From assembly GCF_018860385.1 (NCBI RefSeq), contig NZ_JAHKPH010000010.1:5773-69772 (forward strand): a DNA stretch of 64,000 nt, in the 5' to 3' direction. The number at the start of each line of letters is the position of its first letter. The stretch's first letter is position 1. Shown piece by piece: positions 17,150-26,124 of the stretch. The stretch comes from Reinekea forsetii (GTDB lineage: Bacteria; Pseudomonadota; Gammaproteobacteria; Pseudomonadales; Natronospirillaceae). Both the position numbers and the translations under genes were made by a program. The notes below the pieces were generated by a model. It made no database searches. It was not told the DNA's origin and saw only the letters and a list, made by a program, of their open reading frames with translations.

Positions 17150-17267
17150 AAATCTAATACAGAAGCGGACAAATGTGAATGAATCGACAATTTGTTGGCA
17201 GTTTTGGAGTGAATTCGAAGGGATCATTCTGTATTTAGACTAAATTTTGACAATGGGCTGGTGGGTC

Positions 17268-17696
17268 ATGGTAGATCGAGTGGATATTCAGAGTGTATTA
17301 AATCAAATGCAAAACTTGCGCAGTCAGATGCAGGTTCCTGAGAGCGCTAATCCAACAAATACTCAATTTGCAAATACTGTTGAACAAATGCGAAAGCAAA
17401 TTTCTTCAGCTGAACAACCTTCTTCATTAACAGACAATTCGGTACAAGATTCTGTAACGCCAAAAGGAAACGTGCCTTCTTTTGGCGAAATGTTTAAAGA
17501 TGCCGTTGATACGGTTAATGACAATCAAAAAGTAGCGGGCGATTTGGCCACACGGTATGAAATGGGTGATCCCAAAGTTGATTTACCCGAAGTGATGATT
17601 GCCCTTCAAAAATCCAGTGTGTCATTTCAAGCCATGACCCAAGTTAGAAATAAGATGATTGAGGCCTATAAAGAAATCATCAATATGCCTTTATAA
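17268..17696 (+). CDS. fliE: Flagellar hook-basal body protein FliE
   Basis: FliE joins the MS ring to the proximal rod. The conserved C-terminal half is clear (PSFGEMFKDAVDTVNDNQKV to MIEAYKEIINMPL). ATG 17268 gives 142 aa, longer than the roughly 105 aa usual for FliE because of a polar N-terminal segment. A TTG at 17247 would add seven residues but has no ribosome site. It is the first gene of the fliEFGHIJ operon. Confidence 0.92.
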   Translation: MVDRVDIQSVLNQMQNLRSQMQVPESANPTNTQFANTVEQMRKQISSAEQPSSLTDNSVQDSVTPKGNVPSFGEMFKDAVDTVNDNQKVAGDLATRYEMGDPKVDLPEVMIALQKSSVSFQAMTQVRNKMIEAYKEIINMPL

Positions 17697-17725
17697 ACTC
17701 GGCGTTATAAAGGAAAGGAAATATT

Positions 17726-19495
17726 ATGACTGAGAATGTGCCCGTAGCTAATGCGAATCAAATGTCTGAAGACTCAGCGAGCCAACAGGTTCCGCAAACT
17801 TCTTCAAATGCTCAAGGCATGGCGACTGAGCGAACTGAATTAATCGATAAAGATGAATCCAGTATTTCGGCGATGCATCCAATAGTCGTGGGCTTCAACA
17901 AGCTCACTATGATGCGGCAATTTGGCTTATTAATCGGATTAGCCGCCAGTATTGCACTGGGTTTAGGTATTGTGCTGTGGTCTCAAAAAGAATCTTATCG
18001 ACCATTGATGAATAGCAACAACAGCTACGACGCTCGAGAGCTTATCGAAGTATTGCAATCGAATAAAATTGATTTTGACATCGACCCAGCCAGCGGTGTT
18101 TTACTTGTTCGGCAAGATGATTTACATCAAGCTCGCCTGCTAGTTGCAGGTGCTGGTTTATCGGATGATCAAACGGTCGGTTACGAGTTACTCGATCAAG
18201 ACCAGCCGTTAGGCCAGTCTCAGTTTATGGAAAATGCACGTTACCTAAGAAGCCTAGAAGGTGAGCTTGCTCGTACTATTACTGCTATTAACCAAGTAAA
18301 GTCGGCTCGTGTTCATTTAGCCATTCCTAAACGTTCTGTATTTGTTCGTGATCAACGTGTTCCCACCGCGTCAGTTTTCGCTGAGCTCTACGCTGGGGCC
18401 GAACTGGATTCAAACTCTGTCAAAGCCATTAGAAACTTAGTGGCCACTTCCATTCCTGAAATGGATGCGAACGATGTGTCGATAGTAGATCAACGGGGCA
18501 GACTGCTCAGTGATGATGAGAAAAACCTCGAAGAGGAAATGACTAATCGGCAATTTGAATATCAGCGTAAGGTGGAAGAAAGCTTGTTGGCGCGAGTCAA
18601 TTCGATTTTAGCGCCAATCATTGGCACTAATAAATTTCAGGCAGAAGTTTCCGCTGATATCGATTTTACCAAAGTAGAACAAGCTGAAGAATTTTATAAT
18701 CCCGATCTCATTGCCTTGCGCAGTGAACAAACCATTGCTGAAGAGCGCGTCGGTGAAGACCCAGGCGGCATTCCAGGTGCGCTATCTAACCAGCCGCCAA
18801 CCGATGCTGAAGGTCCTGAAGTTACGGGCGAAGGCGCAGGCGCAACGGCACCGCCTACTTCGACACGAAACGAAGCCACGCGTAATTATGAAGTAGATAG
18901 AACGTTAAGCTTCACACAGTTTCAGCAAGGTCGCGTTCGTCGCTTAACGGTCGCCGTTGTGGTGGATGACATTACTGCAACAGACCCTGAAACCGGAGAA
19001 GAGATTGCGCAATCATGGGATGAAGAGTCAATTCTTCGCTTGCGAACACTGGTTCAAGACGCCGTGGGCTATGATCCTGCCCGTGGTGACAGTATTAATG
19101 TTATCAATTCGGCCTTTTTATCTACCGATGGTGATATTGAAGAGCCAGCCTTCTATACTCAACCTTGGTTCTGGGATATTGCCAAACAGTTATTTGCAGG
19201 CATCTTCGTTTTAGCGATGGTATTTGGAGTGCTCAGACCTGCCGTGAAAAATATTCTTTCACGAGGTGAAGATGAAATTTCTGGCACGGAGGAAGACGCA
19301 GCCTTGGCCGATTTAGACGTCGATGAAGATTTAATTTCTGATGATCGAGTCAGTTTAAGTAGTGTAGATGAGTTTACACTGCCAGGGCCGTCTGAAAGTT
19401 TTGAACGTCAACTCGATGCACTAAGGGGGCTCATCGCTGAAGACCCTGCGAGAGTCGCATTAGTATTGAAAAGGTGGGTAATGTCTAATGACTGA
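17726..19495 (+). CDS. fliF: Flagellar MS-ring protein FliF
   Basis: Builds the MS ring in the inner membrane. Its 589 aa carry two flanking membrane helices (FGLLIGLAASIALGLGIVLW near 70-90 and LFAGIFVLAMVFGVLRP near 490-510) around the periplasmic ring-building region, and a cytoplasmic tail ending LVLKRWVMSND that binds FliG. AAGGAAAGG lies just before the ATG. The gene overlaps fliG by 8 bp. Confidence 0.97.
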   Translation: MTENVPVANANQMSEDSASQQVPQTSSNAQGMATERTELIDKDESSISAMHPIVVGFNKLTMMRQFGLLIGLAASIALGLGIVLWSQKESYRPLMNSNNSYDARELIEVLQSNKIDFDIDPASGVLLVRQDDLHQARLLVAGAGLSDDQTVGYELLDQDQPLGQSQFMENARYLRSLEGELARTITAINQVKSARVHLAIPKRSVFVRDQRVPTASVFAELYAGAELDSNSVKAIRNLVATSIPEMDANDVSIVDQRGRLLSDDEKNLEEEMTNRQFEYQRKVEESLLARVNSILAPIIGTNKFQAEVSADIDFTKVEQAEEFYNPDLIALRSEQTIAEERVGEDPGGIPGALSNQPPTDAEGPEVTGEGAGATAPPTSTRNEATRNYEVDRTLSFTQFQQGRVRRLTVAVVVDDITATDPETGEEIAQSWDEESILRLRTLVQDAVGYDPARGDSINVINSAFLSTDGDIEEPAFYTQPWFWDIAKQLFAGIFVLAMVFGVLRPAVKNILSRGEDEISGTEEDAALADLDVDEDLISDDRVSLSSVDEFTLPGPSESFERQLDALRGLIAEDPARVALVLKRWVMSND

Positions 19496-20543
19496 GAATA
19501 GAAACTTACCAGCTACCCAAGATGGCGAAGACCTGTCGAAGATACTTGATGGCGTCACTATGCAAACGCGTGCGGCTATGTTGTTAATGAGTGTCGGTGA
19601 GCAAGATGCCGCCGAAGTGCTAAAACATATGGGCCCCAAAGAGGTTCAGCGCGTGGGTACGGCTATGTCGACCATGCCAGAAGTAAAGCAAGACCAAATT
19701 GAAGGCGTGGTTCGATTGTTCTTAGAAGAAGTAGGTGGCCAAACCAGTTTGGGTATGGGCGCTAATGATTATATTAAGAATATGTTGACTCAAGCACTGG
19801 GTGAAGACAAAGCGGCTGGCCTTATAGATCGCATCTTATTAGGCGGCAATACCACAGGGTTGGATACATTAAAATGGATGGAACCTAGAGCGGTTGCCGA
19901 CATCATTCGAAATGAGCACCCTCAGATTCAAACCATTGTTATTGCTTATTTAGAGCCCGATCAATCATCGGAAATTCTTGCGCAATTCCCCGAAAAAGTT
20001 CGACTAGACATTATCATGCGCGTAGCCGCCTTAGAATCAGTTCAACCTTCTGCCTTGCAAGAGCTTAACGCAATTTTAGAAAAACAGTTCTCAGCCAGTG
20101 CAGGAACACAAGCGCAAAGCTTAGGTGGCGTGAAAACCGCTGCAGAAATTATGAACTTCCTAGAATCTGGCGTAGAAGCCGAAATTATGGATGGTATTAA
20201 AGAAGTAGATGAAGACCTGGCCACTGAAATATCAGACCTAATGTTCGTGTTTGATAACCTGATCGATGTGGATGATCGAGGTATTCAAGGTTTACTTCGA
20301 GAAGTCTCAACCGATTCTCTCAAAATTGCGCTTCGTGGCGCCGACTCCAGTTTGGCCGAGAAAATCTTGGGCAATATGTCGAAACGTGCGGCTGAAATTT
20401 TACGAGACGATATGGAAGCCATGGGGCCTGTTAAAGTATCTGAAGTTGAAGTGGCACAGAAAGAAATTCTTGGTATCGCTCGCCGTATGTCAGATGCAGG
20501 TGAAATTGCACTTGGCGGAGCGGGTGGCGAAGACATGTTGTAG
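19488..20543 (+). CDS. fliG: Flagellar motor switch protein FliG
   Basis: A rotor protein that binds FliF and FliM and interacts with the stator. Its 351 aa have the N-terminal FliF-binding, middle EHPQ-type (here NEHPQIQT) and C-terminal torque domains. Charged residues of the torque helix (DLMFVFDNLIDVDDRGIQ) are conserved. Translation is probably coupled to fliF through the overlap. Confidence 0.97.
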   Translation: MTENRNLPATQDGEDLSKILDGVTMQTRAAMLLMSVGEQDAAEVLKHMGPKEVQRVGTAMSTMPEVKQDQIEGVVRLFLEEVGGQTSLGMGANDYIKNMLTQALGEDKAAGLIDRILLGGNTTGLDTLKWMEPRAVADIIRNEHPQIQTIVIAYLEPDQSSEILAQFPEKVRLDIIMRVAALESVQPSALQELNAILEKQFSASAGTQAQSLGGVKTAAEIMNFLESGVEAEIMDGIKEVDEDLATEISDLMFVFDNLIDVDDRGIQGLLREVSTDSLKIALRGADSSLAEKILGNMSKRAAEILRDDMEAMGPVKVSEVEVAQKEILGIARRMSDAGEIALGGAGGEDML

Positions 20544-20559
20544 TGAAGGGTTTAACTAA

Positions 20560-21696
20560 ATGAGCACTACAAAAAAAAGGGTGATGCGAGATGCCTCAGG
20601 GGTCAGTGAATTAAATCTGCCCAAGTGGGACAAAAATGGCAATGCGGTTCAATCACCCGAGCCCAAAAAACCTACGGCTAAGGTTATTCCCACCGTTACG
20701 CCTGATATCGAAGAAGAGTCTATCAGTGCACCAACAGTGAAGGAGCTTGAAAAAATTCGTGAAGATGCCTACAACGAAGGGTTTGAGCAGGGTTACGAGC
20801 AAGGGCTTAAACAAGGCAACACTGAAGGGCATACTCAAGGGCTAGAAAAAGGCTTAGAAGAGGGTAAAGAGAAAGGTTTAGCGGAAGGCCGTGAAACTGG
20901 GCATGCACAAGCTCTAGCCGAAGGAAAGGCTGAAACGGCAAAGGCATTGGAGGTTTTTAAAAGCATTTCGAGCGCTCTGCAAGAATATCGCACCGAGGAT
21001 GAGCTTGAAATAGAGAAAGCTCTCGGGGTGTTAGCCGTCAAAATTGCTCGGCAGGTAGTGCAAGATGAGCTGCGAACCAAACCTAGCCACATTAAGCAGG
21101 TCGTACATGCTGCAGTTCAAGCATTGCCAAACCCAGACGAGAAACTCACATTACGCATTAACCCAGTCGATTTAGAGTTTGTGAAATCGACCGCCGAAAC
21201 AAATTGGCAGCTGCAATCAGATGAAGCCATTCGTTCAGGTGGCTGTACGGTAAAAAGCGGATTTAGCTATGTTGACTACACGTTAGAACATCGATTTGAA
21301 ACGGCTGTAAAACAGCTCATTAATCATATTGAAGTCGATGTGCCTGAACAAAAAATCTCTCAACCAATATCGGACGATTATCTCCTTGATAACACCTTAC
21401 CTGAAGTGGCAGCCGTTGATGAGGCTGAAACTCAAGATTTCGAGATTGGCGACGAACAACTCGACTACTCGAGTGACACTGAAATGGAACCAAAAAATGA
21501 AGCCAATGCACCAGAGTCCAGTGACCAAAGTGTTGAAACTGAGAATGAGCAAGATTCACCATCGCCCGATATAAACACAGATTCGGAAACCACTGCGCCG
21601 GTTGAAACCAGTACAGATAAAAAGCTTGATGCCACGGCTGAAGGGCCTGTTGAAACAGGTTTATCGCCTCAAGAAAGTGATGATCATGAGCCATAG
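20560..21696 (+). CDS. fliH: Flagellar export regulator FliH, with long acidic tail
   Basis: FliH links the FliI ATPase to the C-ring and export gate. A glycine repeat helix (GFEQGYEQGLKQGNTEGHTQ and on, about 74-127) is the classic FliH GxxxG segment, followed by the conserved helical C-domain to about residue 258. The protein is 378 aa, more than 100 longer than usual. The excess is a low-complexity, Glu/Asp/Ser/Thr-rich C-terminal tail from about 265. The 3' end overlaps fliI. Confidence 0.93.
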   Translation: MSTTKKRVMRDASGVSELNLPKWDKNGNAVQSPEPKKPTAKVIPTVTPDIEEESISAPTVKELEKIREDAYNEGFEQGYEQGLKQGNTEGHTQGLEKGLEEGKEKGLAEGRETGHAQALAEGKAETAKALEVFKSISSALQEYRTEDELEIEKALGVLAVKIARQVVQDELRTKPSHIKQVVHAAVQALPNPDEKLTLRINPVDLEFVKSTAETNWQLQSDEAIRSGGCTVKSGFSYVDYTLEHRFETAVKQLINHIEVDVPEQKISQPISDDYLLDNTLPEVAAVDEAETQDFEIGDEQLDYSSDTEMEPKNEANAPESSDQSVETENEQDSPSPDINTDSETTAPVETSTDKKLDATAEGPVETGLSPQESDDHEP

Positions 21697-23098
21697 GTTT
21701 TCAGATTACTTAGCGGATTGTGAGCATTTTGTGGCGCACGCAGTAGAGCCAGTTTGCCAAGGCCGCTTAACCCGAATGGTCGGTCTAACGCTCGAAGCCG
21801 TGGGGTTAAGCGTCGCGATTGGTCAGCGTTGCCAGGTTATTGATCATCATCAAACGGTAGAAGCAGAAGTTGTTGGCTTTCAAGATGACAAAACATTCTT
21901 AATGCCGGTGCAGGCTGCTCATAATTTAAGAGCGGGCTCTAAAGTTATTCCATTGGAGTCGGCAAACGATCTGGTAATCGGCGAAGAAATGCTCGGTCGG
22001 GTAGTGAATGGCTTTGGTGAGCCCATTGATGGCAAAGGCCCATTACGATGTCGAGAAAATCAAAGTTTAAACGGATCGTATATTAACCCGCTTCATCGTC
22101 AACCCATTCGAGAGCCTCTGGATGTAGGTATACGGTCTATTAATGCCATGTTAACGGTAGGCCGAGGTCAACGCTTGGGGTTATTCGCGGGTTCAGGTGT
22201 GGGTAAATCGGTGTTATTAGGCATGATGACTCGATTTACAACGGCAGACATCACAATCGTTGGGTTGATCGGTGAGCGTGGCCGAGAAGTAAAAGAGTTT
22301 ATTGAAGAAATACTTGGAGAAGAGGGTCTAGCGAGAAGCATTATTGTCGCGTCGCCTGCCGACGATGCGCCACTGTTAAGGTTGAGAGCCGCTCAATACA
22401 CGACAGCCATTGCGGAATACTTTCGTGCCCAAGGTAAGTCGGTTCTCTTGCTAATGGATTCTCTCACTCGGTATGCCCAAGCACAACGAGAAATAGCGCT
22501 AGCGGTTGGAGAACCTCCGGCCACCAAAGGTTACCCACCTTCGGTATTTGCACGGATTCCTCAGTTAGTTGAACGGGCAGGCAATGCCGAAGAAGGCGGA
22601 GGTTCTATCACGGCCTTTTATACAGTTTTAACAGAAGGGGATGATCAACAAGACCCCGTAGCCGATGCGTCTCGTGCCATATTAGATGGACACTTTGTGC
22701 TGAATCGAAAGCTCGCCGAAGAAGGTCATTACCCTGCGATCGATATCGAACAAAGCATTTCACGTGTGATGCCACAAGTGGTTAGCGCAGAGCACTTACA
22801 GGTAGCCCAAAAGGCGAAGCAATTGTGGGCCACCTATGCTCAAAATAAAGATTTAATTTCTATTGGTGCCTATCAAGCAGGCTCCAACCAAGAAATAGAC
22901 CAAGCGGTGAAAATGCAGCCGATCATTAGAGACTTTTTACGGCAAGGATTAAAAGAGCAGGTTACTTATGAGCAATCTTCAGCACTGCTGAAAGGGATGT
23001 TGCAAGGTGGTGCGCCTGCCACTGCCCAGCAAACAGGATTAAAAGGTGGTCGTCCGCTACGAGGTGCGAAACCGACCGCCCGTGGTAACCCACAATGA
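21686..23098 (+). CDS. fliI: Flagellum-specific export ATPase FliI
   Basis: A hexameric ATPase that energises and chaperones flagellar protein export. Walker A is GSGVGKS with K174. Walker B is VLLLMDSLTRYAQAQREIAL, and the beta-type signature PPSVFARIPQLVERAG is clear. ATG 21686 (470 aa) is chosen because the family begins there (SHRFSDYL); the open frame extends upstream inside fliH. The gene overlaps fliH by 11 bp and fliJ by 4 bp. Confidence 0.96.
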   Translation: MSHRFSDYLADCEHFVAHAVEPVCQGRLTRMVGLTLEAVGLSVAIGQRCQVIDHHQTVEAEVVGFQDDKTFLMPVQAAHNLRAGSKVIPLESANDLVIGEEMLGRVVNGFGEPIDGKGPLRCRENQSLNGSYINPLHRQPIREPLDVGIRSINAMLTVGRGQRLGLFAGSGVGKSVLLGMMTRFTTADITIVGLIGERGREVKEFIEEILGEEGLARSIIVASPADDAPLLRLRAAQYTTAIAEYFRAQGKSVLLLMDSLTRYAQAQREIALAVGEPPATKGYPPSVFARIPQLVERAGNAEEGGGSITAFYTVLTEGDDQQDPVADASRAILDGHFVLNRKLAEEGHYPAIDIEQSISRVMPQVVSAEHLQVAQKAKQLWATYAQNKDLISIGAYQAGSNQEIDQAVKMQPIIRDFLRQGLKEQVTYEQSSALLKGMLQGGAPATAQQTGLKGGRPLRGAKPTARGNPQ

Positions 23099-23538
23099 AG
23101 CGCTCAGAACGGTTAAAGGTGATAGAAACCCTTGCTAAACAAAGAGAAGACCAGGCCGCCGCCGCTCTGGGGCAAATAAGAGCACAAGTAGAAGCCGAAG
23201 AAGGGCGCTACAAAGAGCTTGAATCGTATCGAGCAGAATATCTCGGTTATTTAGATGGCCAAGGTGGCGAGGGCATCAGTATTGAACAGTGGCGACGAAC
23301 GCAAGGTTTCATTGATCAGTTGGGTGATTTAATGGTACGCCAACAAAATGCCGTGGCTCAGTGGAAAGAGCGAGAAGACCAAGTCTTGCAAAAGTGGCAA
23401 GCGCTTTATCAAAAACGCAAAAATATCGCGAAGTTTATTGAAGGTATCTCAATTGAAGAAGTGATAGCGGCCGATAAGCAAGAACAACAGGCAATAGATG
23501 AGTTAGTATCGATGAGATATGGTCAGGAAGGGCCGTAG
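23095..23538 (+). CDS. fliJ: Flagellar export protein FliJ
   Basis: A small coiled-coil stalk of the export ATPase that contacts FlhA. Its 147 charged, helical residues lack membrane segments, as expected for FliJ. It is the last gene of the fliE operon, overlaps fliI by 4 bp and is followed by 165 bp before hsbA. Confidence 0.93.
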   Translation: MKRSERLKVIETLAKQREDQAAAALGQIRAQVEAEEGRYKELESYRAEYLGYLDGQGGEGISIEQWRRTQGFIDQLGDLMVRQQNAVAQWKEREDQVLQKWQALYQKRKNIAKFIEGISIEEVIAADKQEQQAIDELVSMRYGQEGP

Positions 23539-23572
23539 ATGTAAGAGACTTGTGTAAATGAAGCCTAGAAAC

Positions 23573-23600
23573 TTGAAACACAGTTAAATGCAGGTAATAT
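23573..23600 (+). promoter_or_regulatory. Candidate sigma-70 promoter of hsbA-hsbR-hptB
   Basis: TTGAAA (23573-23578), 16 bp, then TAATAT (23595-23600). No sigma-54 or sigma-28 motif is found between fliJ and hsbA, so this operon seems to be expressed outside the flagellar hierarchy, or by read-through from fliJ. Confidence 0.4.
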
Positions 23601-23702
23601 TGTGCTAGATTAGGAATTTATTAATATGTGCCAAGAATATGGCAACTTTAATGAAAGCATCTACACTAATAAAAATTAGTTGTTTATCAATAAGGAAAAG
23701 GT

Positions 23703-24002
23703 ATGGCCGTCACAGCGACAACTACCGACAGTACAATTACAATTAAAGTATCTGGGCGATTCGATTTTAGCTCGCATCAGGAATTCCGCCAAATTTATGA
23801 AACCGTCTCTGATGATATTAAGTCTTACACGGTCGATATGGCTGAAGCGACCTATTTAGATAGCTCTGCTTTAGGTATGTTGCTGCTTATGCGTGATCAC
23901 GCAGGTGGGGACAACTCTCAAATTGATATCATTAATTGTAACGACGACGTTAAAAAAATTCTTACAATTAGTAATTTTGGTCAGCTGTTTAATATCAGTT
24001 AA
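23703..24002 (+). CDS. hsbA: STAS-domain anti-sigma factor antagonist HsbA
   Basis: A 99-aa STAS protein with the phosphorylatable serine in YLDSSALGMLLL (S54/S55). In P. aeruginosa HsbA is switched by HsbR and either binds the anti-sigma factor FlgM, freeing FliA, or acts on a diguanylate cyclase. Size, motif and the neighbouring hsbR and hptB genes fit that system. The ATG has AAGGAAAAGGT upstream. Confidence 0.85.
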   Translation: MAVTATTTDSTITIKVSGRFDFSSHQEFRQIYETVSDDIKSYTVDMAEATYLDSSALGMLLLMRDHAGGDNSQIDIINCNDDVKKILTISNFGQLFNIS

Positions 24003-24035
24003 TCACCCAATCCCTTCTAAAAGCGGGCCGGTTTT

Positions 24036-25718
24036 ATGTCTAACGCACTGAATATACTTATTGCGGACGATAATGAAACCGACCGTCTTATATTGCAAAA
24101 AATTGTCGAAAAAGAAGGTCATCAGGTTGTTTTAGCTCAAAATGGCCAAGAAGCTATTGATCGATTTGTCGAACATAAGCCCGACTTGATTTTGCTTGAT
24201 GTCATGATGCCCGTTCTCGATGGTCTCGAAGCTGCAAGACGCATAAAATCATTACTTGTAGATGATTTAGTCCCTATAATTTTCCTTACATCGCTTCAAG
24301 ATGCTTCGTCTTTGGCGGAATGTTTGGAAGCAGGTGGCGATGACTTCCTGAGCAAGCCTTACAACCGTATTATCTTGAAGGCAAAGATTATGGCATTTGG
24401 GCGAATGCGCGTGATGCATGAAAAGCTCCAAGTCCATAATCGGCAAATGCTAATCGAGCAGCAAGTAGCCAAAACCATATTTGACAATGTGGCCCATTCG
24501 GGCTGTTTAAATTTAGACAATATCCGCTACAGCCTATCACCGCTCTCTGTTTTTAATGGAGATACGGTATTGGCCGAACGTAAACCTGACGGTGGTATTC
24601 ACCTCTTTTTAGGCGATTTTACCGGTCATGGTTTACCGGCCGCGATAGGCGCTATGCCATTAGCTGAAATATTTTATGGCATGACCGCAAAAGGCTTTTC
24701 AGTAGACGACATATTGCGTGAGATTAACAGCCGATTACAAAGCATATTGCCCGTGGGTGTTTTTTGCTGTGGTTGCTTTGTTGAATTAGATCTCTTCGAA
24801 AAGAAAGCTCGGATATGGCTAGGTGGGCTACCCGATATAGTCATGTACCGCAATAAATCACGGAGCTTTGAAACATTGTCCTCAAATAATTTGCCATTAG
24901 GGGTGTTGTCTTCCAGTAAATTTGCTCCTGTTATCGTTGAAGTTACTATGGATAACGACGATGAGCTTTTTGTTTGGTCCGACGGAATTATTGAGTCGCG
25001 TAACTCAGACAATGAAATGTTTGGGGAGGAGCGATTACTCGAGATATTTAAACGCTCGAAAGACCAATCTACTTTGTTTGATACAATTTTAGACCAAGTG
25101 GATCAGTTCGTATCGACCGCCAGCGTGGAAGATGATCTTACCTTGGCGACTATAAAAATGATTGATATGGATTCAATTGGGTTGCCTGATTTTGAAAGTA
25201 CCCGAGGCTCGTTGGTGGGTCCACAAGAGTGGGACTTTGATTACTACTTGCGTGGTCAATCACTAAAAACTTTTAACCCGTTGCCCATGATTCTAAATAT
25301 CTTGACGGAAGTTGAAGGCCTTCGAAGCTTAAGTGGGCAGCTGTATACCTTGATGGCTGAATTATATTCTAATGCACTTGAACACGGTGTACTGGGGCTA
25401 GATTCAAAGGTGAAAGCTTCATCTGATGGGTTTCAAAAGTATTATTTAGAGCGCGAATCAAAACTGGAAGCGCTTAAAGAAGGGTTCGTTAGAATTTCGA
25501 TCAAACATATATCTGTAGAAGGAGGAGGCGAGCTGGTCTTGCAGATAGAAGACAGTGGTCCCGGGTTTAATCATCAAGCTTTTATGCAAAAAGATACGCC
25601 ATTAGAAGGCTATACAGGCCGAGGCATTCCATTAATTAGAGGAATTTGTCGCGAATTTAATTACAATGGTTCGGGTAACAAGGTCACAGCAACGTTGACC
25701 TGGAATCAAAAAGGATAA
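24036..25718 (+). CDS. hsbR: Response regulator with PP2C phosphatase and anti-sigma kinase domains, HsbR
   Basis: A 560-aa three-part protein. The receiver (1-125) has phospho-acceptor D55 (LILLDVMMP). A SpoIIE/PP2C phosphatase spans about 150-375 (GDFTGHGLPAAIGAMPLAE). A C-terminal RsbW-like HATPase covers about 420-558 (YSNALEHGVLGL, EDSGPGF, GRGIPLI). In P. aeruginosa phosphorylation of HsbR by HptB switches it from kinase to phosphatase on HsbA. Domain order and length match. The gene lies 33 bp after hsbA. Confidence 0.88.
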   Translation: MSNALNILIADDNETDRLILQKIVEKEGHQVVLAQNGQEAIDRFVEHKPDLILLDVMMPVLDGLEAARRIKSLLVDDLVPIIFLTSLQDASSLAECLEAGGDDFLSKPYNRIILKAKIMAFGRMRVMHEKLQVHNRQMLIEQQVAKTIFDNVAHSGCLNLDNIRYSLSPLSVFNGDTVLAERKPDGGIHLFLGDFTGHGLPAAIGAMPLAEIFYGMTAKGFSVDDILREINSRLQSILPVGVFCCGCFVELDLFEKKARIWLGGLPDIVMYRNKSRSFETLSSNNLPLGVLSSSKFAPVIVEVTMDNDDELFVWSDGIIESRNSDNEMFGEERLLEIFKRSKDQSTLFDTILDQVDQFVSTASVEDDLTLATIKMIDMDSIGLPDFESTRGSLVGPQEWDFDYYLRGQSLKTFNPLPMILNILTEVEGLRSLSGQLYTLMAELYSNALEHGVLGLDSKVKASSDGFQKYYLERESKLEALKEGFVRISIKHISVEGGGELVLQIEDSGPGFNHQAFMQKDTPLEGYTGRGIPLIRGICREFNYNGSGNKVTATLTWNQKG

Positions 25719-25723
25719 ATTCC

Positions 25724-26056
25724 ATGTTCGATGAAAAAGTACTCAATGATTTAAAGGATTTATTAGAGGAAGACTTTAGCCAGTTAATAAATGCTTATGT
25801 TCGAGATTTAAAACTAAAAGTGCCTAAAATGATAGAAAGTTTCGAAACGGGTGATATTGCTGAGGTACAAAGCCTTTCTCATAGTTTAAAAGGGGCCAGT
25901 AAAAATATTGGTGTGCGAAAGTTTGCTGAATCTTGCAGTGCCATAGAGCAACTGGCTAAACAATCTGAGGTAGATGAGTTGAAAAACCTTATTCCATTAG
26001 CTCAACAGCAAGCGTTAGAGTTATCCGATAAATTGTCGGAGTTATATTTAAGCTAA
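25724..26056 (+). CDS. hptB: Histidine phosphotransfer protein HptB
   Basis: A 110-aa four-helix Hpt protein with phospho-accepting H53 in SLSHSLKGASKNIG. It would pass phosphate from hybrid kinases to HsbR. It starts 5 bp after hsbR, so the three genes form one operon. The order is hsbA-hsbR-hptB, as I recall for the Pseudomonas module, but placed here between fliJ and fliK. Confidence 0.87.
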   Translation: MFDEKVLNDLKDLLEEDFSQLINAYVRDLKLKVPKMIESFETGDIAEVQSLSHSLKGASKNIGVRKFAESCSAIEQLAKQSEVDELKNLIPLAQQQALELSDKLSELYLS

Positions 26057-26067
26057 AAAATTCAAAG

Positions 26068-26083
26068 TGGCCTTGTTATTGCA
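26068..26083 (+). promoter_or_regulatory. Sigma-54 promoter of fliK
   Basis: TGGCCTTGTTATTGCA has GG and GC at the correct spacing. It begins 12 bp after the hptB stop and predicts transcription from about 26094, 31 bp before fliK. Confidence 0.86.
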
Positions 26084-26124
26084 AATTACACTTAAGTAAT
26101 AACATCTGTAAGGCTGTAACCTAC

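Noticed and set aside
23471-23478. GCCGATAA sigma-28-like -10 inside fliJ
   Set aside because: No TAAA-type -35 at the required distance, and it lies within a conserved coding region.
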